Shown here piece by piece: positions 16,077 to 32,355 of a stretch of DNA of 64,000 nucleotides. Position 1 is the stretch's first letter. Each line of letters opens with the position of its first letter. The translations under genes were made by a program, and so were the position numbers. The notes below the pieces were generated by a model. It was not told the origin of the DNA and did not search any database. It saw nothing but the letters and a program-made list of their open reading frames with translations. The DNA comes from Methylobacterium amylolyticum (lineage in GTDB: Bacteria > Pseudomonadota > Alphaproteobacteria > Rhizobiales > Beijerinckiaceae): NCBI RefSeq assembly GCF_030700245.1, contig NZ_JAUYZI010000013.1, positions 62,001 to 126,000 on the forward strand. Reading direction: 5' to 3'.

Positions 16077-16160
16077 GGGGGAATGTCCCGAGCGGCAAAG
16101 GGGGCGGACTGTAAATCCGCTGCGTAAGCTTCGTAGGTTCGAGTCCTACTTCCCCCACCA
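16077..16160 (+). tRNA. tRNA-Tyr (anticodon GTA)
   Basis: An 84-base gene including the encoded CCA. The acceptor stem pairs GGGGGAA (16077-16083) with TTCCCCC, followed by discriminator A and CCA. The anticodon arm GCGGA-CTGTAAA-TCCGC places the anticodon GTA at 16111-16113. A long variable arm (GCGTAAGCTTCGT region) marks it as a class II tRNA, as expected for bacterial tRNA-Tyr. The T-arm AGGTTCGAGTCCT is canonical. Confidence 0.96.
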
Positions 16161-16188
16161 AGTTTCTTCCCAACCCTCCCGAAGCGCC

Positions 16189-16812
16189 TCAGCCCTGCTT
16201 GGCCAGGGCCGCCTCGATCCGCGCCGCCGCCGCGGCGGAAAAGCCTTTTCCTTCCAGGGTTTGGCCGGCGAGCGCGACGCCCGACAGGGTCCGCGCCCCC
16301 CGGCCCGGCAGGTGCGCCGCCCGCAGCGCATGGGCCTCCCGGTGGCTGGCGTGCGTGATGGCGATGGCGAGCGCGTCCGCCGCGTCGGCGACCCGGAACT
16401 CGGCCTTCGGCAGCAGGAAGCGCACCATCGCCTGGATCTGCGCCTTCTCGGCGTGGCCGGAGCCGGCAACGGTCTTCTTGATCAGGTTGGCCGCGTACTC
16501 GAACACCGCCGTCCCGGCGAGCGCCGGCACCAGCAGCGCCACCGCCCGCGCGTGGCCGAGCTTGAGCGTGGCCTGCGCGTCCTTGTTGACGAAGGTCTCC
16601 TCCACCGCGACCTCGTCGGGCCGCAGCGCCTCGACGATCCGGGTGACGCCCTCGAACAGTTCGCGCAGGCGCAGCGCCAGCGGCAGGCCGCCGTCGGAGG
16701 TGACGACGCCGCAATCGCCGTAGGTCAGCCGGCTGCCCTCGGCGGTGATCAGGCCCCAGCCGGTGCGGCGGAGCCCGGGGTCGATGCCGAGGATGCGGAC
16801 GGGTCGGCTCAT
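16189..16812 (-). CDS. ruvC: Crossover junction endodeoxyribonuclease RuvC
   Basis: A 207-residue Holliday-junction resolvase. The catalytic acidic residues are in place: D11 in [14 protein letters not shown]71 in [15 protein letters not shown], and D143/D146 in [15 protein letters not shown]. RuvC cuts branched DNA recruited by RuvAB during recombination repair. The conserved [15 protein letters not shown] stretch confirms the family. The C-terminal 35 residues ([32 protein letters not shown]) are longer than in enterobacteria. ruvA and ruvB are not visible; downstream on this strand lies only the tRNA, antisense. Confidence 0.97.
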   Translation of the reverse strand: MSRPVRILGIDPGLRRTGWGLITAEGSRLTYGDCGVVTSDGGLPLALRLRELFEGVTRIVEALRPDEVAVEETFVNKDAQATLKLGHARAVALLVPALAGTAVFEYAANLIKKTVAGSGHAEKAQIQAMVRFLLPKAEFRVADAADALAIAITHASHREAHALRAAHLPGRGARTLSGVALAGQTLEGKGFSAAAAARIEAALAKQG

Positions 16813-16919
16813 GGGGGCTCCGGAACGCTCACGCGGCGCGCGAACGCGGCTCGACGCGCGGGGCGACCCTGACGTACGTATCGTGAACGCTCCGTTTCGC
16901 CAACCGAGGACGCCGGACC

Positions 16920-17492
16920 ATGCCCGAGACCGCCCCGATCAGCCGCTTCCCGGTGCCGGAGGTGTCGGCCCTGCCGGATGACCTGCGCGCGCGGATCGAG
17001 GCGGTGCAGGAGAAGGCGGGCTTCGTGCCCAACGTGTTCCTGGCGCTGGCCCACCGGCCCGACGAGTTCCGCGCCTTCTTCGCCTACCACGACGCCCTGA
17101 TGGAGCGGGCGGGCGGCCTGACCAAGGCCGAGCGCGAGATGATCGTGGTGGCGACCAGCGCGGCCAACGACTGCCTGTACTGCGTGGTCGCCCACGGCGC
17201 GATCCTGCGGGTGCGGGCCAAGGACCCGACGCTCGCCGACCAGATCGCGGTCAATTTCCCGAAGGCCGACATCACCTCGCGCCAGCGCGCCATGCTCGCC
17301 TTCGCGGTCAAGCTCGCGACCAAGCCGGGAGACGTGGGCGAGGCCGACCACGCGACCTTGGCCGAGCACGGCTTCACCCCCGACGAGGCCTGGGACATCG
17401 CCGCGATCACCGCCCTGTTCGGCCTGTCGAACCGGCTGGCCAGCGCGGTCGACCTGCGCCCGAACCCGGAATTCTACGCGCTGGGTCGGTGA
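16920..17492 (+). CDS. Peroxidase-related AhpD-like protein
   Basis: A 190-residue protein of the carboxymuconolactone decarboxylase/AhpD fold. The redox motif C85-L-Y-C88 with H92 three residues on ([12 protein letters not shown]) matches the E-x-C-x-x-C-x-x-x-H core of AhpD-like enzymes. It is preceded by [17 protein letters not shown]. The N-terminal part ([40 protein letters not shown]) is typical of the uncharacterised peroxidase-related subfamily. It probably reduces alkyl hydroperoxides with a lipoyl or thiol partner. It is convergent with the YnfA-like gene, one base apart. Confidence 0.88.
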   Translation: MPETAPISRFPVPEVSALPDDLRARIEAVQEKAGFVPNVFLALAHRPDEFRAFFAYHDALMERAGGLTKAEREMIVVATSAANDCLYCVVAHGAILRVRAKDPTLADQIAVNFPKADITSRQRAMLAFAVKLATKPGDVGEADHATLAEHGFTPDEAWDIAAITALFGLSNRLASAVDLRPNPEFYALGR

Positions 17493-17493
17493 C

Positions 17494-17814
17494 TCAGGCC
17501 CGGCGGCCGTAGAGGATGATCGCGGTGCCGGCGAGGCACACCGCCCCGCCGAGCAGGTCGCGCCCGTCCGGCCGCTGCCCCTCGGCGAGCCACAGCCAGA
17601 CGATCGAGGCGGCGACGTAGACCCCGCCATAGGCCGCGTAGGCCCGCCCCGCCGCCGCGCTGTCGACCCGGGTCAGCAGCCACGCGAACAGCACGAGGCT
17701 CGCGGTGCCGGGGAGCGTCCACCACGCCGAGCGGTCGAGGCGCAGCCACGCCCAGAACGCGAAGCATCCGGCGATCTCGGCCAGCGCGGCGCCGGCATAG
17801 GCGAGGACGGTCAT
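17494..17814 (-). CDS. YnfA/UPF0060-family membrane protein
   Basis: A 106-residue, four-helix membrane protein. The start [32 protein letters not shown] and the segments [28 protein letters not shown] and [17 protein letters not shown] match UPF0060, which resembles small multidrug-resistance proteins. Members have been linked to efflux of cationic compounds in some bacteria, but the role here is unproven. The ATG at 17814 is chosen by family length (about 107 residues). The upstream frame is short and non-conserved. Confidence 0.92.
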   Translation of the reverse strand: MTVLAYAGAALAEIAGCFAFWAWLRLDRSAWWTLPGTASLVLFAWLLTRVDSAAAGRAYAAYGGVYVAASIVWLWLAEGQRPDGRDLLGGAVCLAGTAIILYGRRA

Positions 17815-17933
17815 GGCGTCCGCCTCGCACGCCGGGCACGCGCGCGGCAACCGCCACGGTCGCCCGTCGGCGTGCGGGCGCTACCTCCCGGCGTGAGGGC
17901 GGTTCGGCGCCGATGAACGGAAAGGAAGGGGCG

Positions 17934-18329
17934 ATGGAGATCAGGCGCAGCGGCTCGCAGCCGTCGGGCAAGGGGCCGGCAGAATATTTCACCGGCGCGG
18001 TGCGGGTCGACCCGCTGTTCAGCGCGCCGGACCCGGCGCGGGCGGCGGGGGCCCACGTCACCTTCGAGCCGGGCGCCCGCACCGCGTGGCACACGCACCC
18101 GCTCGGCCAGACGCTGATCGTCACCGCCGGCCTCGGCTGGGCGCAGCGCGAGGGCGGTCCCGTGGAGGAGATCCGCCCCGGCGACGTGGTCTGGTTCGAG
18201 CCGGGCGAGAAGCACTGGCACGGCGCCACGGCGACCACGGGCATGAGCCACATCGCGATCCAGGAGAAGCAGGACGGCAAGCCCGTCGACTGGCTGGAGC
18301 AGGTGACCGACGCGCAGTACCGGCGCTGA
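17934..18329 (+). CDS. Cupin-domain protein
   Basis: A 131-residue single-domain cupin. The two metal-binding motifs are visible: motif 1 in [25 protein letters not shown] (G-x5-H-x-H-x-x-x-x-x-E/Q-x6-G) and motif 2 in [20 protein letters not shown]. The last residues, [15 protein letters not shown], are typical of small cupins annotated as quercetin dioxygenase-like or carboxymuconolactone-associated. It probably binds a metal; the substrate is unknown. The ATG at 17934 has a strong AAAGGAAGGGG site upstream. It is divergent from the YnfA-like gene and followed by xerC. Confidence 0.87.
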   Translation: MEIRRSGSQPSGKGPAEYFTGAVRVDPLFSAPDPARAAGAHVTFEPGARTAWHTHPLGQTLIVTAGLGWAQREGGPVEEIRPGDVVWFEPGEKHWHGATATTGMSHIAIQEKQDGKPVDWLEQVTDAQYRR

Positions 18330-18385
18330 ACCGGAACGCGGTCGCGTTAAGCCCGCGGCAAGGGGCGTGGCGTTCGAGTGTCGGC

Positions 18386-19363
<978 letters not shown>

Positions 19364-19367
19364 TCCG

Positions 19368-20768
19368 TCAGACGTGAATGGCGCGCTTGGAGACCGCCAA
19401 AGCCGCCTCCTTCACCGCCTCGGTCAGCGTCGGGTGGGCGTGGCAGGTGCGGGCGATGTCCTCGGAGGAGGCGCCGAACTCCATCGCCACCGCGACCTCG
19501 GCGATGAGGTTGCCGGCATCCGCCCCGACGATGTGGACGCCGAGCACCCGGTCGGTGGCGGAATCCGCCAGCACCTTCACGAAGCCATCGGTGGTGCCGT
19601 TGGCCTTGGCGCGGCCGTTGGCCGTGAACGGGAACTTGCCCGCATTGTAGGCCACGCCCTCCTTCTGCAACTCCTCCTCGGTGCGGCCGACCGAGGCCAC
19701 CTCGGGGAAGGTGTAGACGACGTTCGGGATCACGCCGTAATTCACGTGGCCGGACTGGCCGGCCAGCATCTCGGCCACCGCGACGCCCTCGTCCTCGGCC
19801 TTGTGGGCGAGCATCGGCCCGGCGATCACGTCGCCGATCGCGTAGACCCCGGTGACGTTGGTGGCGTAGTGCGCGTCCACCTGCACGCGGCCCTTGTCGT
19901 CCCGCTGGACCCCCGCGTTCTCCAGGCCGAGCCCCTCGGTGTAGGGGACCCGGCCGATGCAGACGAGCACCGCGTCGGCGTTGAGCGTCTCGGCCCCGCC
20001 GCCCGAAGCCGGCTCGACGGTGACGGTCGCGCCCTTCTTGGCCACCTCGACGCCGGTCACCTTGGTCCCGAGCTTGAAGACCATGCCCTGCTTGGCGAGG
20101 ATGCGCTGGAACTGCTTGCCGACCTCGCCGTCCATGCCCGGCAGGATCCGATCGAGGTACTCGACCACCGTCACCTCCGAGCCGAGGCGGCGCCACACCG
20201 AGCCGAGTTCCAGGCCGATCACCCCGGCGCCGATCACCACCAGCCGCTTCGGCACCCGGTCGAGTTCGAGGGCGCCGGTGGAGGAGACGACGGTCTTTTC
20301 GTCGATGGTGATGCCCGGCAGGCGCGCCACGTCCGAGCCGGTAGCGATGACGATGCTCTTCGTCTCCAGCATCCGGTTGCCGCCGTCCTCGGAGACGACC
20401 TCGACTCGGCCGGCCCCGGCGATGCGGCCGGTGCCGTGGAACGTCTCGACCTTGTTCTTCTTGAGCAGGAACTCGACGCCCTTGGTGTTGCCGGCCACGC
20501 CCTCGGCCTTGAAGCCCATCATCTTCTTGAGGTCGAGCTTCACACCCGAGACCTCGATGCCGAGGTCGGCGAAGTGCTTGGTGGCCTCCTCGTAGGCTTC
20601 GGAGGCGTGCAGCAGCGCCTTGGAGGGGATGCAGCCGACGTTGAGGCAGGTGCCGCCGTGGGTGGCGCGCTTCTCGACCACCGCGGTCTTCAGGCCGAGC
20701 TGGGCCGCGCGGATGGCGCAGACGTAGCCGCCCGGGCCGGTGCCGATGACGACGAGATCGTAGGACAT
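19368..20768 (-). CDS. lpd: Dihydrolipoyl dehydrogenase (E3)
   Basis: A 466-residue FAD-dependent disulfide oxidoreductase. The FAD-binding [17 protein letters not shown] opens the protein. The redox disulfide is C41/C46 ([16 protein letters not shown]). The NAD-binding [13 protein letters not shown] lies in the middle, and the active-site H-x-H-P-T-L-T-E (about 443-450) near the C-terminus. E3 reoxidises dihydrolipoamide of the 2-oxoglutarate dehydrogenase complex and passes electrons to NAD+. Being last in the mdh-suc operon, it is likely the E3 assigned to that complex, though it may also serve pyruvate dehydrogenase. Confidence 0.97.
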   Translation of the reverse strand: MSYDLVVIGTGPGGYVCAIRAAQLGLKTAVVEKRATHGGTCLNVGCIPSKALLHASEAYEEATKHFADLGIEVSGVKLDLKKMMGFKAEGVAGNTKGVEFLLKKNKVETFHGTGRIAGAGRVEVVSEDGGNRMLETKSIVIATGSDVARLPGITIDEKTVVSSTGALELDRVPKRLVVIGAGVIGLELGSVWRRLGSEVTVVEYLDRILPGMDGEVGKQFQRILAKQGMVFKLGTKVTGVEVAKKGATVTVEPASGGGAETLNADAVLVCIGRVPYTEGLGLENAGVQRDDKGRVQVDAHYATNVTGVYAIGDVIAGPMLAHKAEDEGVAVAEMLAGQSGHVNYGVIPNVVYTFPEVASVGRTEEELQKEGVAYNAGKFPFTANGRAKANGTTDGFVKVLADSATDRVLGVHIVGADAGNLIAEVAVAMEFGASSEDIARTCHAHPTLTEAVKEAALAVSKRAIHV

Positions 20769-20844
20769 GAGAGGGTTCCGTTCGGTCGGGCCGCGCGCGG
20801 CCGAGCGGGGTCGTGGCCCGCGGGATCGGTGCCTGGGCGGGCGT

Positions 20845-21600
20845 TCAGCGGCCGCCGGCGATGTCGATGTTGGCGGCCGTGGTGTAGGCGGCCTCGTCGG
20901 AGAGCAGCCACACGATCGGCGCCGCCACCTCCTCGGCGGTGCCCGCCCGGCCCATCGGTTGGTCCGGCCCCATGCGGGCGACCCGGTCCGGCTGGCCGCC
21001 GCTGGCGTGGATCTCGGTGTCGATGATCCCCGGCGACACGGCGTTGACGCGGATCCCCTCCGCCGCGACCTCGCGGGCGAGGCCGACGGTGAAGGTGTCG
21101 ATCGCCCCCTTCGAGGCGGCGTAGTCGACGTACTGGCCGGGTCCGCCGAGCCGGGCTGCCACCGAGGACAGGTTGACGATCGCCCCGCCCTTGCCGCCGT
21201 GCTTCGTCGACATCCGGCGCACCGCCTCGCGGGCGCAGAGGAAGCTGCCGACGACGTTCGTGGTCATCATCCGCTGGAGGCGGGCTGCGGTCACGTCGGC
21301 GACCCGGCAGGCCACGTCGACGACCCCGGCGTTGTTGACGAGCGCCGTCACCGGCCCGAGCCGGTCGGCCGCCTCGAACAGGGCGAGCACGTCGGTCTCG
21401 ACGCCGACATCGCTGCGCACCGCCACGGCCCGTCCGCCCTTCGCCTCGATCGCCGAGACCACCGCCTCCGCGGCCCCCGCGTCCGAGACGTAGCTGAGGC
21501 ACACGGCGTAGCCGCGCTCGGCCAGCAGCAGCGCCACCGCCCGGCCGATGCCGCGGCTCCCGCCGGTGACGACGGCGACCTTTTCCGACGTGCCAGTCAT
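20845..21600 (-). CDS. SDR-family oxidoreductase in the TCA operon
   Basis: A 251-residue classical short-chain dehydrogenase. The cofactor motif TGGSRGIG lies at the N-terminus, with the stabilising N-N-A-G at about residue 90. The catalytic serine is in NLSSVAA and the Y-x-x-x-K is in [11 protein letters not shown]. The C-terminal part [23 protein letters not shown] fits FabG/glucose-dehydrogenase-like SDRs. The substrate is unknown. Its ATG overlaps the stop of the pentapeptide gene (ATGA), so translation is coupled. It sits between sucB and lpd. Its link to the 2-oxoglutarate dehydrogenase complex is positional only. Confidence 0.9.
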   Translation of the reverse strand: MTGTSEKVAVVTGGSRGIGRAVALLLAERGYAVCLSYVSDAGAAEAVVSAIEAKGGRAVAVRSDVGVETDVLALFEAADRLGPVTALVNNAGVVDVACRVADVTAARLQRMMTTNVVGSFLCAREAVRRMSTKHGGKGGAIVNLSSVAARLGGPGQYVDYAASKGAIDTFTVGLAREVAAEGIRVNAVSPGIIDTEIHASGGQPDRVARMGPDQPMGRAGTAEEVAAPIVWLLSDEAAYTTAANIDIAGGR

Positions 21601-21923
21601 GCTTCGCCCTCTGCTGCGATCTTGCGGCGGCGGATCAACTCGTGTCGGTCTATGTACGCTGGCAGACGCGTCTGATCGTCGATGATGGCTTCGGCGATCT
21701 GGTCCACGGTCAGGTTGCGGGCACCCGTCAGGTCGGCGCCGCCGAGGATCATGTCGGCGAGCCGAGCGCCTGCGAAATCCGAATCCCTGAAACGGGCACC
21801 GGTCGCATCGACGCCCGACAGGTCGGCGTCGCGCAGATCGGCCCCGCTCAGATCGGTCCGACGGATGAAGGCACCTTGCAGGTTCAAGGTCGGGCGCGCC
21901 CTATGACTGCCCAGACGGCTCAT
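21597..21923 (-). CDS. Pentapeptide-repeat protein (C-terminal half of a split gene?)
   Basis: A 108-residue protein. Residues about 15-70 are consecutive pentapeptide repeats of the A-(D/N)-L-x-x type (GAFIRRTDLSGADLRDADLSG, then ATGARFRDSDFAGARLADM, then GADLTGA). They would fold as a right-handed quadrilateral beta-helix. The tail NLTVDQIAEAIIDDQTRLPAYID is a common capping sequence of such proteins. The gene overlaps the preceding one by 23 bases in another frame. In many bacteria these two parts are one protein, with a membrane/HEAT-like N-terminus followed by pentapeptides. This may therefore be a frameshifted gene or a true split. GC content is lower than that of the suc genes on either side. 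Confidence 0.8.
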   Translation of the reverse strand: MSRLGSHRARPTLNLQGAFIRRTDLSGADLRDADLSGVDATGARFRDSDFAGARLADMILGGADLTGARNLTVDQIAEAIIDDQTRLPAYIDRHELIRRRKIAAEGEA

Positions 21924-22314
21924 CGTTGAGGATCCTCCCACGTAGCGCCTCGATGATCGCACGGACGTCGATCGGCGGGTCCGCCTCCCCGTAATCCGAC
22001 CGCCGCTCCCGCAGGTGCGCTTGCAGCAATTCGAACACGGGATCGGCGAGATCGGGAAAATCCCGGCCGATCTCCCGCAAGACGTAGATCGCCGCGAGGC
22101 GCACTTCCAGTCGCTCGTCTCCGAGCTGGCCGGCCGCGCGGTTGAACAGCTCCATCACGTGCGAGCGCCGGGCCAGTTCCGCCTGGGAGGCCGCCGTCCC
22201 GGCCTGCCTGAGTTCCGGCGTCAGCTTCCGCCACGCCAGTGCGGCGCCGACCAGCGCAGCCAGCGCGAGCCCGAGATTGCGCACGATCTCCGACAGGAGC
22301 ACCCACGTCTGCAT
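21901..22314 (-). CDS. Membrane-anchored protein, N-terminal half of a split pentapeptide-repeat protein?
   Basis: A 137-residue protein. A transmembrane helix comes first (about residues 10-28, NLGLALAALVGAALAWR). It is followed by a helical region reading HVMELFNRAAGQLGDERLEVRLAAIYVLREIGRDFPD. This Q-L-G-x-x-x-L-E-V-R-L-x-A-I-Y-x-L-x-x-I-x-x-D pattern is the typical front part of membrane-anchored pentapeptide-repeat proteins. It ends in IIEALRGRILNDEPSGQS, where the pentapeptides would normally start. The next gene, overlapping by 23 bases, supplies them. The start is 22 bases after the sucB stop when read on the minus strand. Confidence 0.75.
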   Translation of the reverse strand: MQTWVLLSEIVRNLGLALAALVGAALAWRKLTPELRQAGTAASQAELARRSHVMELFNRAAGQLGDERLEVRLAAIYVLREIGRDFPDLADPVFELLQAHLRERRSDYGEADPPIDVRAIIEALRGRILNDEPSGQS

Positions 22315-22336
22315 CCCGCCCTGCGGCGCGCGGCGA

Positions 22337-23671
22337 TTACAGGTCCAGCACCAGCCGCGCCGGGTCCTCCAGGGCCTCCTTCACGCGGACGAGGAAGGTC
22401 ACCGCCTCCTTCCCGTCGACGATGCGATGGTCGTAGGAGAGGGCGAGGTACATCATCGGCCGCGCCTCGATCTTGCCGGCGCGCACCACCGGGCGCTCCT
22501 CGATGCGGTGCATGCCGAGAATGCCCGATTGCGGGGCGTTGAGGATCGGGGTCGACATCAGCGAGCCGTAGATGCCGCCGTTGGTGATCGTGAAGGTGCC
22601 GCCCTGCATGTCCTCGATCGACAGCTTGCCGTCGCGGGCCTTCTTGCCGAAGCCGGCGATGCGCTTCTCGATCCCGGCGACCGACAGCTCGTCGGCGTCG
22701 CGCACCACCGGCACGACGAGGCCCTTGTCGGTCCCGACCGCGATGCCGATGTGGTAGTAGTTCTTGTAGACGAGGTCCTGCCCGTCGATCTCGGCGTTGA
22801 CCGCCGGTACGTCCTTCAGGGCGCCGATCACCGCCTTGGTGAAGAAGCCCATGAAGCCGAGCTTCGTGCCGTGCTTCTTCTCGAAGATGTCCTTGTACTG
22901 GGACCGCAGGCTCATCACCGCCGACATGTCCACGTCGTTGAACGTGGTCAGCATCGCGGCCGTGTCCTGCGCGTCCTTGAGCCGGCGCGCGATGGTCTGG
23001 CGCAGCTTCGTCATGCGCACGCGCTCCTCGCGGGACGCGTCGTCGGGCGCCGAGGGCGCGCGGGGCGGAGCGGGGCGGGCCTCCTTCGCAGGGGCTTCCT
23101 TCGCAGGGGCCGGGCCGCGGGCCACCGCCGCGAGCATGTCGCCCTTGGTGGCGCGGCCGTCCTTGCCGGAGCCCTGGACCGTGGCCGGGTCGATGCCGGA
23201 TTCGCGGGCGATCTTGGCCACCGCCGGGCCGTGATCGCCGGCCTCGCGCTGGGGCACGGGGGCCGCCTCGCCGTGGCTGCCGTAGCCGGCCGCGGTCTCC
23301 TTGGGCGGGTTCTCCTTAGGCGAGCTCTCCTGGGCCGGCGCCTCGGCGGGCTTCGGCTGGTCCTTCGGGGCCTCGCTCCGGCTCTCGGCCTTGGTCTCGG
23401 CGGCCTTCGGAGCGGGCTTCGCCCCGCCGGCGCCGGCCTCGACGATCGAGCCGAGCAGCGCGCCGGGCTCCACCGTCTCGCCGTCCTTGACCAGTATCTC
23501 GCCGAGTTCGCCCGCCGCCGGGGCGTTGACCTCCAGGGTGACCTTGTCGGTCTCCAGCTCCACCAGGGGCTCGTCGGCCGCGACCGTGTCGCCGGGCTTC
23601 TTGAACCAGCGGCCGATCGTGGCCTCGGTCACGGATTCTCCGAGGGTCGGGACGAGGATGTCGGTTGCCAT
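22337..23671 (-). CDS. sucB: Dihydrolipoyllysine succinyltransferase, E2 of 2-oxoglutarate dehydrogenase
   Basis: A 444-residue E2 subunit. The single lipoyl domain (residues 1-77) carries the attachment lysine K43 in [11 protein letters not shown]. An alanine/proline/glutamate-rich linker follows. Then comes a peripheral-subunit-binding domain (about 148-182, [20 protein letters not shown]), a second linker, and the catalytic domain ending in [22 protein letters not shown] with the active-site histidine near 415 and aspartate near 419. It transfers the succinyl group to CoA and forms the 24-mer core. It lies 83 bases after sucA in the operon. Confidence 0.97.
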   Translation of the reverse strand: MATDILVPTLGESVTEATIGRWFKKPGDTVAADEPLVELETDKVTLEVNAPAAGELGEILVKDGETVEPGALLGSIVEAGAGGAKPAPKAAETKAESRSEAPKDQPKPAEAPAQESSPKENPPKETAAGYGSHGEAAPVPQREAGDHGPAVAKIARESGIDPATVQGSGKDGRATKGDMLAAVARGPAPAKEAPAKEARPAPPRAPSAPDDASREERVRMTKLRQTIARRLKDAQDTAAMLTTFNDVDMSAVMSLRSQYKDIFEKKHGTKLGFMGFFTKAVIGALKDVPAVNAEIDGQDLVYKNYYHIGIAVGTDKGLVVPVVRDADELSVAGIEKRIAGFGKKARDGKLSIEDMQGGTFTITNGGIYGSLMSTPILNAPQSGILGMHRIEERPVVRAGKIEARPMMYLALSYDHRIVDGKEAVTFLVRVKEALEDPARLVLDL

Positions 23672-23754
23672 AGCTCTCGGTTCGGTTGGGCCCTGCGGAG
23701 GCCGTCATCGGGCGCGGCAGCCCGGCTGGGACCGCCGCCGAGTCTCGAAAAAGA

Positions 23755-26742
<2,988 letters not shown>

Positions 26743-26860
26743 GGTCCGTCCATCCTGTCGCTCTGGCGGCCCGATCCGGACCGGACCGCCCTCATGCCCG
26801 CGCCGGCCTCGCGCGCCGGCGCCGCTCGTCCGGACGCCGCGATCCCCGCGGCGGCCGGCC

Positions 26861-27745
26861 TCAGCCCTTCAGCACCTCGACCAGCGTCGAACCGAGCCGC
26901 GCCGGCGAGGGCGAGACGCGGATGCCCGCCGCCTCCATCGCCGCGATCTTGTCCTCGGCGCCGCCCTTGCCACCGGAGATGATCGCGCCGGCATGGCCCA
27001 TGCGGCGGCCGGGGGGCGCCGTGCGGCCGGCGATGAAGCCGACCATCGGCTTGCTTCGGCCGCGCTTGGCCTCGTCCTTCAGGAACTGGGCGGCCTCCTC
27101 CTCGGCCGAGCCGCCGATCTCGCCGATCATCACGATCGACTCAGTCTTCGGGTCGGCCAGGAACAGCTCCAGCACGTCGATGAACTCGGTGCCCTTCACC
27201 GGATCGCCGCCGATGCCGACCGCCGTGGTCTGGCCGAGGCCCGCGGTCGAGGTCTGGAACACCGCCTCGTAGGTCAGGGTGCCGGAGCGCGAGACGATGC
27301 CGACCGAGCCGGGCCGGAAGATGTTGGCCGGCATGATGCCGATCTTCGACTCGCCCGCGGTGACGATGCCGGGGCAGTTCGGGCCGACGAGCCGCGACTT
27401 CGAGCCCGACAGGGCGCGCTTCACCCGCACCATGTCCAGCACCGGGATGCCCTCCGTGATGCACACGATCAGGGGCACCTCTGCGGCGATCGCCTCGCAG
27501 ATCGCGTCCGCGGCGCCGGGCGGCGGCACGTAGACGACGCTTGCATCCGCGCCGGTCGCCTCCCGGGCCTCGGCCACCGTGTCGAACACCGGCAGGCCGA
27601 GATGGGTCGAGCCGCCTTTGCCGGGGCTCGTGCCGCCGACCATCTTGGTGCCGTAGCTGAGCGCCTGCTCGGAGTGGAAGGTGCCGTTCTTGCCGGTGAA
27701 GCCCTGGCAGATGACCTTGGTGTTCGCGTCGATCATCACCGACAT
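26861..27745 (-). CDS. sucD: Succinyl-CoA synthetase, alpha subunit
   Basis: A 294-residue ADP-forming succinate-CoA ligase alpha subunit. The start [29 protein letters not shown] is conserved. The CoA-binding Rossmann domain contains [18 protein letters not shown]. The phosphorylated histidine is in [21 protein letters not shown]. The sequence [21 protein letters not shown] is the family signature. It couples succinyl-CoA cleavage to nucleotide triphosphate formation with SucC. Its ATG follows the sucC stop by two bases, so the subunits are made together. Confidence 0.98.
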   Translation of the reverse strand: MSVMIDANTKVICQGFTGKNGTFHSEQALSYGTKMVGGTSPGKGGSTHLGLPVFDTVAEAREATGADASVVYVPPPGAADAICEAIAAEVPLIVCITEGIPVLDMVRVKRALSGSKSRLVGPNCPGIVTAGESKIGIMPANIFRPGSVGIVSRSGTLTYEAVFQTSTAGLGQTTAVGIGGDPVKGTEFIDVLELFLADPKTESIVMIGEIGGSAEEEAAQFLKDEAKRGRSKPMVGFIAGRTAPPGRRMGHAGAIISGGKGGAEDKIAAMEAAGIRVSPSPARLGSTLVEVLKG

Positions 27746-27747
27746 GG

Positions 27748-28944
27748 TCAGGCTCCCTTCACGGCGGCGACGATCTTCTGGGCGGCGTCGTCGAGATCGT
27801 CCGCCGGGATCACGTTGAGGCCCGAGCCGCGGATGATCGCCTTGCCCTCCTCGACGTTCGTGCCCTCCAGCCGCACCACCAGCGGCACGGTGAGGCCGAC
27901 CGCCTTGACCGCGGCGATCACGCCGCGGGCGATCACGTCGCACTTCATGATCCCGCCGAAGATGTTGACGAGGATGCCCTTCACCTGCGGGTCGGCGGTT
28001 ATGATCTTGAAGGCCGCGGTGACCTTCTCCTCGGAGGCGCCGCCGCCGACGTCGAGGAAGTTGGCCGGGCTCTCGCCGTAGAGCTTGATGATGTCGAGCG
28101 TCGCCATGGCGAGGCCGGCGCCGTTGACCATGCAGCCGATCGTGCCGTCGAGCGCGATGTAGGCGAGGTCGTACTTCGACGCCTCGATCTCCTTGGCGTC
28201 CTCCTCGGTCTCGTCGCGCAGGGCCACCAGCTCCGGGTGGCGGTAGAGGGCGTTCGAGTCGAAGGCCATCTTGGCGTCGAGGCACTTGAGATGCCCGTCG
28301 GCGGTGAGCACCAGCGGGTTGATCTCCAGGAGACTCATGTCCTTGGCGACGAACGCCGCGTAGAGCTTCTCCGTGATCGCGGCGGCCTCCTTGGCCTGCG
28401 CGCCGGTCAGCCCGAGGGCCTTGGCGACGGCGCGGCCGTGGTGGGCCATCACGCCGGTGGCCGGGTCGACGGGGATCGTGTGGATCTTCTCGGGCGTGTC
28501 GTGGGCGACCGCCTCGATGTCCATGCCGCCCTCGGTCGAGACCACGAAGGCGACGCCGCCGGTGCTCCGGTCGACCAGCATCGACAGGTAGAACTCGGCC
28601 GCGATCTGCGCGCCGTCCTCGATATAGAGGCGGTTGACCTGCTTGCCGGCCGGGCCGGTCTGGATCGTCACCAGCGTCTGGCCCAGCATCTCGCCGGCGT
28701 GGCTCTTCACCTCGTCGATCGACTTGGTGACGCGCACGCCGCCCTTGGCGCCCGCGGGCGCGCCCTTGAAGGTGCCCTTGCCGCGCCCGCCCGCGTGGAT
28801 CTGGCTCTTCACCACCCAGACCGGGCCGCCGAGTTCCTTGGCGGCCGCCTCGGCCTCGGCGGGATCGAAGATCGCCACGCCGCGCGAGACCGGCAGGCCG
28901 AACTCCCGCAGCACCGCCTTGGCCTGGTATTCGTGAATATTCAT
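27748..28944 (-). CDS. sucC: Succinyl-CoA synthetase, beta subunit
   Basis: A 398-residue subunit with an ATP-grasp domain. The N-terminus [23 protein letters not shown] is the family hallmark. The nucleotide-binding part has [20 protein letters not shown], and the metal-binding [25 protein letters not shown] follows. The C-terminal flavodoxin-like domain includes [19 protein letters not shown] sequence ([18 protein letters not shown]) and [16 protein letters not shown]. It binds the nucleotide and succinate and pairs with SucD. It is located between mdh and sucD. Confidence 0.98.
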   Translation of the reverse strand: MNIHEYQAKAVLREFGLPVSRGVAIFDPAEAEAAAKELGGPVWVVKSQIHAGGRGKGTFKGAPAGAKGGVRVTKSIDEVKSHAGEMLGQTLVTIQTGPAGKQVNRLYIEDGAQIAAEFYLSMLVDRSTGGVAFVVSTEGGMDIEAVAHDTPEKIHTIPVDPATGVMAHHGRAVAKALGLTGAQAKEAAAITEKLYAAFVAKDMSLLEINPLVLTADGHLKCLDAKMAFDSNALYRHPELVALRDETEEDAKEIEASKYDLAYIALDGTIGCMVNGAGLAMATLDIIKLYGESPANFLDVGGGASEEKVTAAFKIITADPQVKGILVNIFGGIMKCDVIARGVIAAVKAVGLTVPLVVRLEGTNVEEGKAIIRGSGLNVIPADDLDDAAQKIVAAVKGA

Positions 28945-29061
28945 CGCGACCTCGTGGTCAGGGCGAATTGTAAGGCGCGCATAGCGGACGATGCGGCGGA
29001 CGAGCAGCGCCCCCGGTGACAGGCGCCGCCGATCGCCACCTCTCCCGCCGTCCGCGCGGGC

Positions 29062-31373
<2,312 letters not shown>

Positions 31374-31407
31374 GAACGCAACAAAATTTTCTCGTTATCA
31401 CCTGCTG

Positions 31408-32184
31408 TCAGAAGCGGTCCTTCCACGCACGCAGTGCGACGAACACCTGTGACGCATCAACGCTTGCGGGAAGATCGACAGACCGCGCGAGGGCCGGCTC
31501 GCCGCTCCTCAGGAAAGGATTCGTCGCACGCTCGTCGCCGAGCGTCGAGGGCACCAGGAAGCGGCCCTCGGCCTTCGCCCGCCGCGCCTCTTCCGCCCGG
31601 GCCTGGAGGTCGCGGTTGTCCGGGTCGGCGGCGAGCGCGAAGCGCGCGTTGGACAGCACGTAGTCGTGGCCGCTGAACAGCAGGGTCTCGTCCGGCAGGT
31701 CCGAGAATCGCCGGAGCGAGGACCACAGGGCGGTCGGCGGACCCTCCAGCACCCGGCCGCAGCCGAGGGTGAACAGGGTGTCGCCCGCGCAGACGAGGCC
31801 GGCCTCGGCGAAATGGTAGGTGACGTGGTCGGCGCAGTGGCCCGGCGTCTCCCAGACCCGTGCCGCGAGATCGCCCACCCGGACGGTGTCGCCCTCCCCG
31901 ACCGCCGCGTCGACCTCCGGCACGGCGTCGCCGGCCTTGCGCGGCGCGGTCACGCGGGCGCCGGTGGCGCGCTTCACGGCGGGGATGCCCTCCACGTGGT
32001 CGGCGTGGCGGTGGGTGACGAGGATGTCGGTGAGGCGCCAGCCGGTGGCGTCGAGGGCAGCCATCACCGCGTCGGCCTCCGGCGCGTCGATCGCCGCGCA
32101 GGCGCCGGTGGCCGGGTCGCGGATCAGCACGCCGATGTTGTCGCTGCGGCACAGAAAGGTGTGGAACTGCGGCTCAACGGCCAT
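31408..32184 (-). CDS. gloB: Hydroxyacylglutathione hydrolase (glyoxalase II)
   Basis: A 258-residue metallo-beta-lactamase-fold enzyme. Metal ligands: H58, H60, D62, H63 in VTHRHADHVEG; H116 in TPGHCADH; D135 in VCAGDTLFTLGCGRVLEG; H173 in LFSGHDYVLSNARFALA. The C-terminal helical domain with K-A-E-G-R-F-L-V-P-S-T-L-x-x-E-x-x-x-N-P-F-L-R is the glutathione-binding extension of glyoxalase II. It hydrolyses S-lactoylglutathione to D-lactate, finishing methylglyoxal detoxification. The ATG at 32184 is chosen because MAVEPQFHTFLC matches the family start. It is divergent from a methyltransferase gene. Confidence 0.95.
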   Translation of the reverse strand: MAVEPQFHTFLCRSDNIGVLIRDPATGACAAIDAPEADAVMAALDATGWRLTDILVTHRHADHVEGIPAVKRATGARVTAPRKAGDAVPEVDAAVGEGDTVRVGDLAARVWETPGHCADHVTYHFAEAGLVCAGDTLFTLGCGRVLEGPPTALWSSLRRFSDLPDETLLFSGHDYVLSNARFALAADPDNRDLQARAEEARRAKAEGRFLVPSTLGDERATNPFLRSGEPALARSVDLPASVDASQVFVALRAWKDRF

Positions 32185-32355
32185 CGAATCCCCGTGTCCG
32201 GCTCGGACCACGCCGTCTCAGCTTGGCGGGACCGACAAAGATTGTGGCCGAAAACAGGCGGAGGTGCCCGGAAGTTCCTCCGCCGCTTGCCGCGGGCGTC
32301 CCGGGTCACCATTGAAGCGCCTGTCGCTCCCGTCGCGCGAGCGTGGTGGACACCC

